Shown here: positions 1 through 8,641 of the stretch, piece by piece | Numbering within the stretch: the stretch's first letter is position 1 | Layout of the letters: each line of letters starts with the position of its first letter | Assembly: GCA_016214125.1 (NCBI GenBank) | Contig: JACRPC010000018.1 | Coordinates: 62,001 to 126,000 of the forward strand | Length of the DNA stretch: 64,000 nt | Direction of reading: 5' to 3' | Origin: Rhodospirillales bacterium | GTDB lineage: Bacteria; Pseudomonadota; Alphaproteobacteria; Rhodospirillales; WMHbin7 | The notes under the pieces: generated by a model | Databases searched by the model: none | What the model was told of the DNA's origin: nothing | What the model saw: only the letters and a program-made list of their open reading frames with translations | Program-made: the position numbers and the translations under genes

Positions 1-824
1 AGACAGGTGAGAAGCTGCTTGCGGTCGAGCTTCTTGCGCAGGATGGCGATGACGTAGGCGCCGCCCGCCCCCATGCCCGCAGCCTCGGTGGCGGTGAACA
101 GCCCGCCGTAAAGCCCGCCAATGACGAAGATGAAGAGCAGCGCCACCGCCCAGATTTCCCGCACCGCCGCCAGCCTTTCGCGCCAGGAGCTGCGCGGCCC
201 GGCGGGCAGGAAGCCGGGCTTCGCCCAGCCGATCAGGCTGATGGTCGCCATGTACATGCCGACCGCCACCAGCCCCGGCACGATGCCGGCCACGAACAGC
301 TTGCCGATGTCCTGCTGGGTGATGATGCCGTAGACCGCCAGCACCACCGAGGGCGGAATCATGATGCCCAGCGTGCCGCCCGCCGCGATGACCCCGGTGG
401 CGAAGCTTTGCGGATAGTTGTAGCGCCGCATTTCGGGATAGGCGACCGCCGAGAAGGTGGCGGCGGTGGCGACCGACGAGCCGCAGATGGCGGCGAAGCC
501 GCCGCAAGCCGCGATGGTGGCGATGCCCAGGCCGCCGCGCAGATGGCCGAGGAAGGTGTTGGCGGCGCGGAACAGCTCGCGGCTCATGCCCGAGGTCGAG
601 GCCAGCGCGCCCATGAGCAGGAACATCGGAATGACGCCGAAGCCGGCGTCGGTGGCGGTGCGGATCGGCGATTGGGCGACGATCTTCAGGGCCGGCTGAA
701 AGCCCGCCAGATAGCCGAAGCCGCAGACGCCCACCAGCCCCATCGCCACCCCCACCGGCACCCGGAGCAGCATGAGGACGAACAGGGCGACGAAGCCGGT
801 GATGGCGACCGCATCAGAACTCAT
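1..824 (-). CDS. dctM: TRAP transporter large permease (DctM), partial
   Basis: The product is the large membrane subunit of a tripartite ATP-independent periplasmic importer, which forms the ion-driven translocation channel. The gene begins at an ATG at 824 and runs off the left edge, so only the N-terminal 274 residues are present. They show alternating hydrophobic helices and family-typical stretches such as PMFLLMG, FAAICGSSVATAA and GTLGIMIPPS. It lies 10 bases after dctQ and is the last visible gene of dctPQM. Family assignment is secure. The substrate cannot be read from this subunit; context suggests a substrate or precursor for the molybdenum hydroxylase encoded further right. Confidence 0.93.
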   Translation of the reverse strand, partial: MSSDAVAITGFVALFVLMLLRVPVGVAMGLVGVCGFGYLAGFQPALKIVAQSPIRTATDAGFGVIPMFLLMGALASTSGMSRELFRAANTFLGHLRGGLGIATIAACGGFAAICGSSVATAATFSAVAYPEMRRYNYPQSFATGVIAAGGTLGIMIPPSVVLAVYGIITQQDIGKLFVAGIVPGLVAVGMYMATISLIGWAKPGFLPAGPRSSWRERLAAVREIWAVALLFIFVIGGLYGGLFTATEAAGMGAGGAYVIAILRKKLDRKQLLTC

Positions 825-834
825 CGGCGCCGCC

Positions 835-1347
835 TCATTCGAGCGGCGTGACGTGGACGCGGGTGTCGACCAGGTCCGGCCGGAAGACCAGCCGAAGCGT
901 GCGCACGGTGAGCAGCACCATCGATGCGGCCAGCCCGGCCCAGGCCACCAGGTAGAACATCCAAACCGGCAGGCGCAGATCGTAGGTGAGCACGTTGTCG
1001 GCCCGTACGCTCACCACCTTGGTGCCGACCATCCAGGTGAAGGTCAGCATGACCACCAGGGTGACCAGGGCGGCCAGGATGTCGAGCGCCCGTTTGCCCC
1101 GCCGGCCGGCGACGCTCCACACCAGATCGACCGTGATGTGATCGCCGCGGTAGTTGGCCACCGCAATGCCCCAGAAGACCAGGATGCCGAGCAGAAGGGC
1201 GCTGAAATCGTAGGTGTCGGGAATCGTCCAGTTGAAGAAATAGCGCAGGAAGACGGAGACGAAGGTGAGCGCAGTGACGACGGCGAGGAAGCAAGCCGCC
1301 GTCACCTCGATGCCGTCGATGAAGCGGTCGACCCGGCCGCGATTCAT
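835..1347 (-). CDS. dctQ: TRAP transporter small permease (DctQ)
   Basis: This is the small four-helix membrane subunit of the TRAP importer, which stabilises DctM and the binding protein. I chose the ATG at 1347 (start MNRGRVDRFIDG), which gives 170 residues, the usual length. A longer frame upstream would overlap dctP and has no DctQ-like sequence. Four hydrophobic segments are visible, with a polar stretch (NYRGDHITVDL) typical of the family. It sits between dctP (25 bases upstream) and dctM (10 bases downstream), clearly co-transcribed. No unusual feature is seen. Confidence 0.9.
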   Translation of the reverse strand: MNRGRVDRFIDGIEVTAACFLAVVTALTFVSVFLRYFFNWTIPDTYDFSALLLGILVFWGIAVANYRGDHITVDLVWSVAGRRGKRALDILAALVTLVVMLTFTWMVGTKVVSVRADNVLTYDLRLPVWMFYLVAWAGLAASMVLLTVRTLRLVFRPDLVDTRVHVTPLE

Positions 1348-1372
1348 TCCCCGTCTCCCGCCCCCCGGCCGC

Positions 1373-2407
1373 CTAATAGGCGGCCCGGTGCTTGGCCAGC
1401 GCGGCCCGGAACTCGGCCATCGTCGCCTCGGGATCCAAGCCGGCCTTGCGCACATTGGCCGCCCAGGTGGCCTGCAGAGGCTCGGTCACCTTGCGCCATT
1501 GGGCAACCTGATCGGGGGTGAGCGGATAGACTTCGTGATTGGGATCGTTCTTCAGCTTCTGGATGCCGTCATGCTCGAAGTCGGACCAGGGACCGGCGAT
1601 CCGCCCCGCCCATTCCGAGGTGCAGTGGTCGTCGATCACCTTCTTTTGCGCCGCCGACATCTGGTCGTAGCGCGTCTTGTTGAAGACGAAGGTGAAGGTG
1701 GTGGCATAAAGCGGCACGTCGATATGGTACTTGGTGACCTTGTCAATGCCGAACAGCAGGATCGAGCCCCAGGGGAAGCTCACCGCGTCGGCGACACCCT
1801 TTTCCAGGATGTCGCGCACCTCGGGCGCGCTCGACTGCACGTTGGTGCCGCCGAGTTGCGTGACCAGTTCCGCCATGGTGGCGTGGGCCGGCCTGATCTT
1901 CATGCCGCGCACGTCGGCAGGCACCACCACCTTCTTGCGCGAATGCAACGACCCCGGATCGTGGACGAAGGCCAGGCAGAATTTGACGTCCTTCATCTCC
2001 TTGGCGGCGTATTTGCGGTACCACTCGTCGATGGCCACCGAGCCGCCCTTGGCGTTGCTCATCAGGAAAGGAAGTTCGCCCGCCGCAATCACCGGGAAGC
2101 GGCCGGGCTGGTAGCCGGGATTGATGTAGGTGAGGTCGGCGATGCCGTCGCGCGCCATGTCGTAATGGTCGAAGGCCTTGCCCAATTGCTGCGAGGGAAA
2201 GATGGTCGAGGTGATGGTGCCGTTCGAGGCCTTCTTCACCGAGTCCGCCCAATCCTCCATCGCCTTCTGCAGCGGATGGGTGGGCGGCACCCAATGCGAC
2301 AGCTTGAGCTGCACCGGCTTGTCCTGCGCCTGGGCCGGCCATCCGGCCAGCGTTACGGCGGCACCAAGCCCGAGGACCGCCAGAAGCGCGGCCTTACGAA
2401 TGGTCAT
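1373..2407 (-). CDS. dctP: TRAP transporter substrate-binding protein (DctP)
   Basis: This is the periplasmic solute receptor of the TRAP importer, 344 residues. The first 27 residues form a signal peptide ending near AQAQ. The mature start (PVQLKLSHWVPPTHPL) and the central region with KIRPAHATM and DAVSFPWGS are typical of the DctP fold; an arginine in that central region usually salt-bridges a carboxylate ligand in this family, so the ligand is probably an organic acid. It follows marR by 78 bases and heads dctPQM. Its location behind xdhC and marR suggests that it feeds the molybdenum hydroxylase, which is inference. No specific ligand can be named. Confidence 0.92.
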   Translation of the reverse strand: MTIRKAALLAVLGLGAAVTLAGWPAQAQDKPVQLKLSHWVPPTHPLQKAMEDWADSVKKASNGTITSTIFPSQQLGKAFDHYDMARDGIADLTYINPGYQPGRFPVIAAGELPFLMSNAKGGSVAIDEWYRKYAAKEMKDVKFCLAFVHDPGSLHSRKKVVVPADVRGMKIRPAHATMAELVTQLGGTNVQSSAPEVRDILEKGVADAVSFPWGSILLFGIDKVTKYHIDVPLYATTFTFVFNKTRYDQMSAAQKKVIDDHCTSEWAGRIAGPWSDFEHDGIQKLKNDPNHEVYPLTPDQVAQWRKVTEPLQATWAANVRKAGLDPEATMAEFRAALAKHRAAY

Positions 2408-2485
2408 GTCGTCCTCCCTTTGATCTTGGTTTCTCGAAAAGCGCGAGCGGTTGTTTTCTCGTTTAGCAGCCGCCGCTTGCCGCCG

Positions 2486-2953
2486 TCAAGCAAAGGCGCC
2501 CGCGATGCGGCGCAGCATGTCGAGCAGGCGTTCGCGCTCGCCCGGCGCCAAGGCGGCATTCATGATCTCTTCCTGCTCCTCGACCCTTTTGGTCGCTCGC
2601 GCCAGGAGCTGGCGACCGGCGGGGGTGAGCCAAAGGCCGGAAAAGCGGCGGTCGCTCGCATCCTGGGCGCGCCGCACCAGGCCCCGTTTCAGCATCCGCT
2701 TCACCGACAGGGAAATCGTCGATTTGTCGAGCTGATAGACTTTCGACAGCCGCACAGAATTGATGCCGGGATTGGCCTCGACGATGGTAAGCAGGCTGAA
2801 CTCGCCCGGCGTCACCCCAAGTTCCGTGGTGATGCGGCCGAAATCGCGAAACATTGCCGATTGCGCCTGGCGGATCTGATAGCCCAGGTAATCGGGCAGC
2901 TTTCCGAAGCGGACCGCTGGCTCCAAGGGCGCTTCGCGGCTCTTGCGGGGCAT
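2486..2953 (-). CDS. MarR family transcriptional regulator
   Basis: A 155-residue winged-helix regulator. MarR proteins usually repress divergent or adjacent catabolic and transport genes and release DNA on binding small, often aromatic, ligands. The recognition region LSKVYQLDKSTISLSVKRM (about 69-87) and the wing with DASDRR (98-103) are visible. The ATG at 2953 lies 5 bases after the xdhC stop, so the two are co-transcribed; reading further upstream only continues into xdhC in another frame. It is the best local candidate to control the TRAP and ABC importers and the hydroxylase operon, whose promoter contains a MarR-sized palindrome at 16729-16747. The regulatory assignment is inferred from context. 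Confidence 0.92.
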   Translation of the reverse strand: MPRKSREAPLEPAVRFGKLPDYLGYQIRQAQSAMFRDFGRITTELGVTPGEFSLLTIVEANPGINSVRLSKVYQLDKSTISLSVKRMLKRGLVRRAQDASDRRFSGLWLTPAGRQLLARATKRVEEQEEIMNAALAPGERERLLDMLRRIAGAFA

Positions 2954-2958
2954 CCCGG

Positions 2959-3813
2959 TCAGCCGTTCTTCGGGCCGCCGGCGCGCACCCGCAGAAGCTG
3001 GGCGACGATGCCGATGGCGATTTCGCCCGGCGTGTTGTTGCCCAGCTTGTCGCCCACCGGACAGACAATCCGTTTGAGGAAGGCTTGGCCGACGCCCCGC
3101 TCGCGCAACTCCTTCTTCAGGATCTTGGCCTTGGCGTCGGAGCCGATCACCCCCAAGAAGGCGAGCGGCGGATCGGCCTTTTCCAGGGCTTCGAGAACCG
3201 GGCGATCGGAATGATGGCCCATGGTCATCAGAAGCACCGCCGCGCCGGGCGGCAGGCTGGCCAGGCCCTCGACATAATCCTTGACCAAAAGCGGCACGAT
3301 CTTGTCGCTTTTCGGCAGGCGGGCGATCCACTCCGGGCGGGTGTCGATGCACAGCACTCGGCATTCCAGTTCGGCCAGGACGCGCACCAGTTTCTGGGCG
3401 ACATGGCCGGCGCCGAAGATCGCCACCGTCCAGGCCAATTCGGGCCGCCAGATCTCGAAGAACAGCGTCATATCGCCCGAGCAGGTCATGCCGACATCGC
3501 GGGCCAGATTCCAGCGGAAAAAGGCGGTGGCCGGACCCTTGGGCCGCTCCAGAAGTTCCTTGGCGATGTCGCGGCACTTGGTTTCCACCCGACCGCCGCC
3601 CACCGTGCCCTGGGCCAGGCCCTCGCGGGTGAACACCGCCCGCGCGCCGACGATCTGCGGAATGCTGCCCTTGCCGTCCACCACCGTGGCGACGCAAAAG
3701 GGCGTCCCGCCCTCCTGCAACCGTTCGATTTCGCTGAGAAACACTTTCGAATACACGCCCGATCCCTCGCCCGCCCCGCCCATGACGGTTTGCTCATAAA
3801 ACCAATCGGTCAT
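2959..3813 (-). CDS. xdhC: XdhC-family molybdenum hydroxylase maturation factor
   Basis: XdhC binds molybdenum cofactor, promotes its sulfuration and inserts it into xanthine-oxidase-family enzymes. The 284-residue protein has the N-terminal XdhC/CoxI domain (CVATVVDGKGSIPQ near 39-52, GTVGGGRVE near 88-96) and a C-terminal Rossmann domain (AIFGAGHVAQKLV near 150-162, then CIDTRPEW). It is the first gene of a minus-strand run xdhC-marR-dctPQM and is divergent from the ABC-selD run. The only molybdenum hydroxylase in the window is the HBCR-type enzyme at 16822-20777, so that is its likely client. In selenium-dependent hydroxylases, XdhC-like proteins are thought to act in the selenation step; that role is inferred. 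Confidence 0.92.
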   Translation of the reverse strand: MTDWFYEQTVMGGAGEGSGVYSKVFLSEIERLQEGGTPFCVATVVDGKGSIPQIVGARAVFTREGLAQGTVGGGRVETKCRDIAKELLERPKGPATAFFRWNLARDVGMTCSGDMTLFFEIWRPELAWTVAIFGAGHVAQKLVRVLAELECRVLCIDTRPEWIARLPKSDKIVPLLVKDYVEGLASLPPGAAVLLMTMGHHSDRPVLEALEKADPPLAFLGVIGSDAKAKILKKELRERGVGQAFLKRIVCPVGDKLGNNTPGEIAIGIVAQLLRVRAGGPKNG

Positions 3814-4065
3814 TAGAAGGGCAAGCCGGCTTGGCTGTCAATCAAGGCCCCAGGGCCGACGATCCCTTGACGCTGGGAAGCTGGGATGGCACCCTGAGGA
3901 AAATTAGGTGAATGATAAAACTATTTGCGGGCGACCGGGAGGTCCGATCGCCGGCCGGGGGGATAGCCGGGGTCTCACATTCGGCGCCTTCCTCGTTATC
4001 TTGGTCAACCGCCGCGCCCGGCCCTGTTGGGGCCATGGGATGCGCAGAAGGGAGGACGTGCGACG
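3814..4065. promoter_or_regulatory. divergent regulatory region between xdhC-marR-dctPQM and ABC-selD
   Basis: These 252 bases separate the two divergent transport runs and must hold promoters for both. An AT-rich patch lies near 3898-3927. It contains TAGGTGAATGATAAAACTA (3905-3923), which has the same 7-5-7 geometry as the palindrome in front of the hydroxylase operon, but only its right half matches well. A strong Shine-Dalgarno GGAGG at 4051-4055 serves the binding-protein gene. No convincing -35/-10 pair could be fixed. Confidence 0.5.
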
Positions 4066-5238
4066 ATGTTGAAACGGACACTGTTGTCGGCTGCGGCGCT
4101 GTTGGTGCTGGCCCTGCCGGCCCAAGCCCAGCAAAAGGTTAAGATTGGCTACGTCAACACCTTCAGCGGCCCCACCGCCATGATCGGCGAGGACGAGCGC
4201 TGGGGCTTCGAACTGGCGCTCGATCATATCGGCCGCAAGATGGGTGGGCTCGACGTCGAGGTGGTCTTCGCCGACGACCAGATGAAGCCCGATGTCGGCA
4301 AGCAGGTGACCGAGAAGCTGATCCAAAGCGACAAGGTCCATTTCCTCACCGGCTACAACTGGTCGAACGTGCTCTTGGCCTCGCTCAAGCCCGCGGTCGA
4401 TTCCCAGACCTTCCTCATCAGCGGCAACGCCGGCCCGTCGCCGATCGCCGGCGAGCTCTGCTCGCCCTGGTTCTTCTCGGCCTCGTGGCAGAACGATCAG
4501 ACCGCGATGGCGATGGGCGAAGCCATGAACAAGAAGGGCATCAAAAAGCTCTTCGTGCTGGCACCCAACTACGCGGCCGGCAAGGACATGGCGTCGGGCG
4601 TCAAGCGCACCTTCAAGGGCGAGATCGTCGGCGAGGAATACACCCGCTGGCCCGATCACGTCGATTTCTCGGCCGAGTTCAGCAAGGTACGCGCCGCCAA
4701 TCCCGACGCGGTGTGGATGTTCTATCCCGGCGCGCCCGGCATCCAGTTCTTCTTGCAGTACAACCAGTCGGGCCTGAAGGGCAAGGTGCCGCTCTACTCG
4801 ATCTACGCCCTCGAGGCGCTGACTCTGCCGCACATCGGCGAAGCGGCGATCGGCTTCCAGAGCCCGCAGACCTGGGTGCCCGATCTCGACAACGCCATGA
4901 ACAAGAAGTTCGTGGCCGATTTCCGCAAGCGCCACAACCGCTACCCGACCTACTACTCGGCCCAGGCCTACGACTCGGTCTTCCTGATCAAGAGCGCGGT
5001 CGACGCCGTCAAGGGCGATTTGACCAAGAAGGACGCCATGCGCGACGCCATGCGCAAGGCCGATTTCGACACCACGCGCGGCCGCCTGAAATACGGCAAC
5101 AATCACTTCTTCATCCAGAATTTCTATCTGCAGGAAGTGATCAAGGATGGCGAAGGCAACATCCGCATGAAGCTCTTGGAAACCATCTACAAGGACCATC
5201 AGGATCCGCATCACGACAAATGCCCGATGAAGTGGTAA
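4066..5238 (+). CDS. ABC transporter substrate-binding protein, branched-chain/aromatic type
   Basis: The 390-residue periplasmic receptor of a high-affinity ABC importer (LivJ-like, type I fold). The ATG at 4066 follows GGAGG by 10 bases and starts a signal peptide (MLKRTLLSAAALLVLALP...AQA). A frame opening at 4027 would add residues before the signal peptide and is rejected. The mature N-terminus KVKIGYVNTFSGPTAMIGED is typical of the family. Close relatives known in Rhodopseudomonas bind aromatic acids, which fits the HBCR-like enzyme nearby; actual ligand unknown. It heads the run SBP-livH-livM-livG-livF-selD. Confidence 0.92.
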   Translation: MLKRTLLSAAALLVLALPAQAQQKVKIGYVNTFSGPTAMIGEDERWGFELALDHIGRKMGGLDVEVVFADDQMKPDVGKQVTEKLIQSDKVHFLTGYNWSNVLLASLKPAVDSQTFLISGNAGPSPIAGELCSPWFFSASWQNDQTAMAMGEAMNKKGIKKLFVLAPNYAAGKDMASGVKRTFKGEIVGEEYTRWPDHVDFSAEFSKVRAANPDAVWMFYPGAPGIQFFLQYNQSGLKGKVPLYSIYALEALTLPHIGEAAIGFQSPQTWVPDLDNAMNKKFVADFRKRHNRYPTYYSAQAYDSVFLIKSAVDAVKGDLTKKDAMRDAMRKADFDTTRGRLKYGNNHFFIQNFYLQEVIKDGEGNIRMKLLETIYKDHQDPHHDKCPMKW

Positions 5239-5253
5239 GGGCCTGAACGGCTC

Positions 5254-5281
5254 GGGGCGCCGCGCCCGCGCGCGGCGCCCC
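5254..5281 (+). promoter_or_regulatory. strong intercistronic hairpin after the binding-protein gene
   Basis: A perfect 12-bp stem (GGGGCGCCGCGC, 5254-5265, pairing with 5270-5281) closes a 4-base loop. No T-run follows, so it is unlikely to be a complete intrinsic terminator. Hairpins in this place, between binding-protein and permease genes of ABC operons, commonly protect the upstream mRNA or cause partial termination so that the binding protein is made in excess. Confidence 0.65.
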
Positions 5282-5301
5282 CTTCGTTCCCGAACCTGAT
5301 T

Positions 5302-6225
5302 ATGACCTTCTTTCTCGAACAGCTTCTAAATGGCGTGCAGCTTGGCCTGCTGCTCTTTCTGTTGGCGGCGGGCCTGACGCTCGTGTTCGGCATTATGGAT
5401 CTGGTCAATCTGGCGCACGGCTCGCTTTACATGGTGGGCGCCTATCTCGCCGCCTCGCTGACCGTGATGCTGAAAAGCTTCGTTCTGGGCGTCATCGCCG
5501 CCCTGGCCGGCACCGCGCTTCTGGGCATCGCGCTCGAGATGCTGGCGCTTAGGCGCCTTTATCCGCGCGACCATCTCGATCACGTGCTGGGCACCTTCGG
5601 CCTCATCCTCTTCTTCAACGAGGCGGTGCGCCTGATCTGGGGCGCCGCCGGCATGACCCTGGCGGTTCCCCCCTATCTCAATGGCCTGGTCGAGGTGCTG
5701 CCCGGCGTCGCCTATCCCATCTACCGGCTGGCGATCATCATCGCCGGCGTGTTGGTGGCGCTGTTCCTTTATGTCTTGGTCCAGCACACGCGAGTCGGCA
5801 TGCTGATCCGCGCCGGCGCCTCGAACCGCGAGATGATCGGCGCCTTGGGCGTCAACATCAACCGGCTCTACACCATCGTCTTCAGCGTCGGCGCCGCCCT
5901 GGCCGCCTTGGCCGGCATCATGGCCGCGCCCATCCTTACCGTGCAGATCGGCATGGGCGAAAACATCCTCATCCTGGCCTTCGTGGTGATCGTTATCGGC
6001 GGCATCGGCTCGGTACGCGGCGCCCTGGTCGCCGCCCTTCTCATCGGCCTCATCGACACCATGGGCCGCGCCTATCTGCCCGATCTGCTGCGCCTGATCT
6101 TCACCGCGCGCGCCGCCTCGGTCACCGGGCCGGCGCTCTCCTCGATGATGATCTATCTGGTGATGGCGGCCTTCCTGATCGTCAGGCCGGAAGGCCTGTT
6201 CCCCGTGCCCAGCGCCCGCCGATGA
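5302..6225 (+). CDS. livH: ABC transporter permease, LivH type
   Basis: This is one of the two inner-membrane permeases of the branched-chain/aromatic-type ABC importer. The 307 residues form about eight hydrophobic helices. Family signatures are GLTLVFGIMDLVNLAHG near the N-terminus and GENILILAFVVIVIGGIGSVRGAL near residue 214, which includes the cytoplasmic coupling loop. The ATG at 5302 begins just after the intercistronic hairpin, and the stop overlaps the next start (ATGA). It works with livM, livG, livF and the upstream receptor. Nothing odd is seen. Confidence 0.92.
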   Translation: MTFFLEQLLNGVQLGLLLFLLAAGLTLVFGIMDLVNLAHGSLYMVGAYLAASLTVMLKSFVLGVIAALAGTALLGIALEMLALRRLYPRDHLDHVLGTFGLILFFNEAVRLIWGAAGMTLAVPPYLNGLVEVLPGVAYPIYRLAIIIAGVLVALFLYVLVQHTRVGMLIRAGASNREMIGALGVNINRLYTIVFSVGAALAALAGIMAAPILTVQIGMGENILILAFVVIVIGGIGSVRGALVAALLIGLIDTMGRAYLPDLLRLIFTARAASVTGPALSSMMIYLVMAAFLIVRPEGLFPVPSARR

Positions 6226-7160
6226 CCTTGAACCGTCGCCTGATCGCCACCGCGCTGCTGCTGGTCGGCTTGGGGCTGATCCCCATCATCGCCAAGTCGA
6301 TCGGCTATCTCTTCCTGCTCACCTTGTTCACCCGCATCGTCATCCTGGCAATCGCCGCCGTCAGCCTCGACCTGATTCTCGGCTTTGGCGGCATGATCAG
6401 CTTCGGCCACGCGGTCTTCCTTGGCATTGGCGGCTACGCGGTCGGCATCGCCGCCCATCACGGCTATTACTCGGCCCTGGTGCAGTGGCCGATCGGCCTG
6501 GCGGCCTCGGCCCTGTTCGGCCTGATCACCGGCGCCCTTTGCCTGCGCACCCGGGGCGTCTATTTCATCATGATCACGCTGGCCTTCTCGCAACTCGTCT
6601 ATTTCCTGTCGGTCGGCATCGACAGCTACGGCAGCGACGACGGCCTTACCATCTACAAACGCAGCACGATGGGCGGGCTGATCGATCTCGGTAACAAGAC
6701 CACCTTCTACTATGTCTGCTACGCAAGCCTGCTGCTTTGCCTGTTCCTGGCCTGGCGGATCGTGCGCTCGCCCTTCGGCCGGGTGATCCAGGCGGCGCGC
6801 TCGAACGAAAACCGACTGCAGGTCCTGGGCATCGCCACCGACCGCTATCGGTTGGTCGCCTACGTCATCGCCTCGACCATGTGCGGCCTGGCGGGCATCC
6901 TGCTCGCCAACCACACCGATTTCATCAGCCCGGCCCTCATCCACTGGACCCGCTCGGGCGATCTGATGATCATGGTCGTGCTGGGCGGCATGGGCACGCT
7001 GTTCGGCCCGGTGGCCGGCACCATCGCGCTGCTGGTGTTGGAAGAGGTGCTGTCCACCATCACCGAGCACTGGATGATCGTCTTGGGGCCGCTGCTTCTT
7101 CTGATGGCGCTGTTCAAGCGCGGCGGGCTGTCGGCGCTTCTGGGCGGGAGGAAGGCGTGA
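6222..7160 (+). CDS. livM: ABC transporter permease, LivM type
   Basis: The second permease of the importer, 312 residues. Characteristic stretches are LDLILGFGGMISFGHAVFLGIGGY (helices 2-3) and VVLGGMGTLFGPVAG near residue 254, the LivM coupling region. Its start overlaps the livH stop by four bases, and its stop TGA overlaps the GTG start of the ATPase gene, so the set is translationally coupled. Partner and substrate are as for the other importer genes. Confidence 0.92.
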   Translation: MTLNRRLIATALLLVGLGLIPIIAKSIGYLFLLTLFTRIVILAIAAVSLDLILGFGGMISFGHAVFLGIGGYAVGIAAHHGYYSALVQWPIGLAASALFGLITGALCLRTRGVYFIMITLAFSQLVYFLSVGIDSYGSDDGLTIYKRSTMGGLIDLGNKTTFYYVCYASLLLCLFLAWRIVRSPFGRVIQAARSNENRLQVLGIATDRYRLVAYVIASTMCGLAGILLANHTDFISPALIHWTRSGDLMIMVVLGGMGTLFGPVAGTIALLVLEEVLSTITEHWMIVLGPLLLLMALFKRGGLSALLGGRKA

Positions 7161-7927
7161 GAGAGGCCCTGGTCGAAGTCGTCGATCTGGTCAAGACCTT
7201 CGGCGGCCTGGTGGCCACCGACGAGGTTTCGCTTACCCTGCATCAGGGCGAGATTCACGCCGTCATCGGCCCCAACGGGGCGGGCAAGACGACGCTCATT
7301 TCGCAGCTTTCCGGGCGGCTCAAGCCCTCGGGCGGCAAGATCCTGATTTCCGGGCGCGACGTCACCCATCTGCCGGTGGCGGCCCGCTCGCGGATGGGCC
7401 TGGCGCGCTCGTTCCAGATCACCTCCCTGTTCTTCGACTTCACCGCGCTCGACAACGTCGCCATCGCCGTTCAGGCCAGCCGGGGCCATTCCTTCCGCTT
7501 CTGGCAGGACGTGACCACCGACGAGGCCATTTACGGTCCCGCCCGCCAATTCCTGTCCCGCTTGGGTCTGGAGGCGCGCGCCCAGGTGCCGGCCGGTGAT
7601 CTCTCCTATGGCGAACAACGCCAGCTCGAGCTGGCGATGGCGCTGGCCACCAAGCCGCGCGTCCTGTTGCTCGACGAACCGATGGCCGGCATGGGCCATG
7701 ACGAATCGGCCAAGATCATCGCCCTGTTGCGCGAGATCAAGAACGACTACGCGATTCTGCTGGTCGAGCACGACATGAAGGCGGTGTTCGCGCTCGCCGA
7801 CCGCATCACCGTGCTGGTCAACGGTGCGGTGCTGGCCAGCGGCCCGCCGGAATCGATTCGCGGCAATCCGGAAGTGCGTCGCGCCTATCTGGGCGAGACG
7901 ACCCCCAAGGAGGGTGGCGTCCGATGA
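7157..7927 (+). CDS. livG: ABC transporter ATP-binding protein, LivG type
   Basis: One of the two cytoplasmic ATPases of the importer, 256 residues. I place the start at the GTG at 7157, which overlaps the livM stop and follows a GGGAGGAAG ribosome site at 7146-7154. The protein then begins VREALVEVVDLVKTFGG. Walker A is GPNGAGKT, the signature is LSYGEQRQLELA (a LivG-type variant of LSGGQ), and Walker B is VLLLDEPMAGM. Upstream frame extension lies inside livM and is not real. It ends overlapping livF. Confidence 0.92.
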   Translation: MREALVEVVDLVKTFGGLVATDEVSLTLHQGEIHAVIGPNGAGKTTLISQLSGRLKPSGGKILISGRDVTHLPVAARSRMGLARSFQITSLFFDFTALDNVAIAVQASRGHSFRFWQDVTTDEAIYGPARQFLSRLGLEARAQVPAGDLSYGEQRQLELAMALATKPRVLLLDEPMAGMGHDESAKIIALLREIKNDYAILLVEHDMKAVFALADRITVLVNGAVLASGPPESIRGNPEVRRAYLGETTPKEGGVR

Positions 7928-8637
7928 GCGCCGACCTGCTGATCGTCGAGGACATCCAGACCTTCTACGGCCACAGCCAAGCGCTGTTCGGCGTCAGCCT
8001 TACCGTGCGTTCCGGCGAGGTGACGACCCTTCTCGGGCGCAACGGCATGGGCAAGACCACCACCGTGCGCTCGATCATGGGCCTGACCAAGGCCGCTCAA
8101 GGCACCATTCGCTTCGAGGGCAAGGACATTCGCAGCCTGCCAGCCTACCGGGTGGCGCAGTTGGGGATGGGGCTGGTGCCCGAGGGCCGCCAGATCTTCC
8201 CCAACCTGACGCTCGAGGAGAATCTGCTGGCCGCCGCCGCCAACCGGCGCGGCCGCGCCCAGCCCTGGACGCTCGAGCGCGTCTACGAGCTTTTTCCCCG
8301 CCTGGCCGAGCGCCGGCGCAACATGGGCGCCAACTTGTCGGGCGGCGAGCAGCAGATGCTGGCGGTGGGCCGCGCCCTGATGACCAATCCGGAACTGCTG
8401 ATCCTCGACGAAGCGACCGAGGGGCTGGCGCCCTTGATCCGCGAGGAAATCTGGTCCTGCCTGACCCACATCAAGGGCATGGGCCAGTCGATCTTGTTGA
8501 TCGACAAGAATCTCGACGCCCTGTTGGCGATCGGCGATCGCCACACCATCTTGGAAAAGGGTAGGGTGGTCTGGCAGGGCAGTTCCGCCCAGCTTGCCGC
8601 CGACGCCCAGACCCAGGAACAATATCTGAGCATCTGA
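7924..8637 (+). CDS. livF: ABC transporter ATP-binding protein, LivF type
   Basis: The second ATPase of the importer, 237 residues. Walker A is GRNGMGKT, the signature is LSGGEQQMLAVGRAL and Walker B is LLILDEATEGL, all typical of LivF. The ATG overlaps the livG stop by four bases. selD begins four bases after its stop, which links selenium metabolism to this transport operon. The product pairs with LivG on the cytoplasmic face of LivH/LivM. Confidence 0.93.
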   Translation: MSADLLIVEDIQTFYGHSQALFGVSLTVRSGEVTTLLGRNGMGKTTTVRSIMGLTKAAQGTIRFEGKDIRSLPAYRVAQLGMGLVPEGRQIFPNLTLEENLLAAAANRRGRAQPWTLERVYELFPRLAERRRNMGANLSGGEQQMLAVGRALMTNPELLILDEATEGLAPLIREEIWSCLTHIKGMGQSILLIDKNLDALLAIGDRHTILEKGRVVWQGSSAQLAADAQTQEQYLSI

Positions 8638-8641
8638 TCCG

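Noticed and set aside
1265-3214. Long open frame on the plus strand across dctQ, dctP and marR
   Set aside because: It is antisense to three clear genes, has low-complexity His/Arg/Gly-rich composition, and matches the third-position bias expected of a shadow frame in GC-rich DNA. Many similar long frames (for example 18315-20699 and 29400-32399) were rejected for the same reason.
5254-5281. Intrinsic terminator between the ABC receptor and permease genes
   Set aside because: The stem is strong but no T-run follows, and the downstream genes clearly belong to the same importer. It is better seen as an mRNA-stabilising hairpin.
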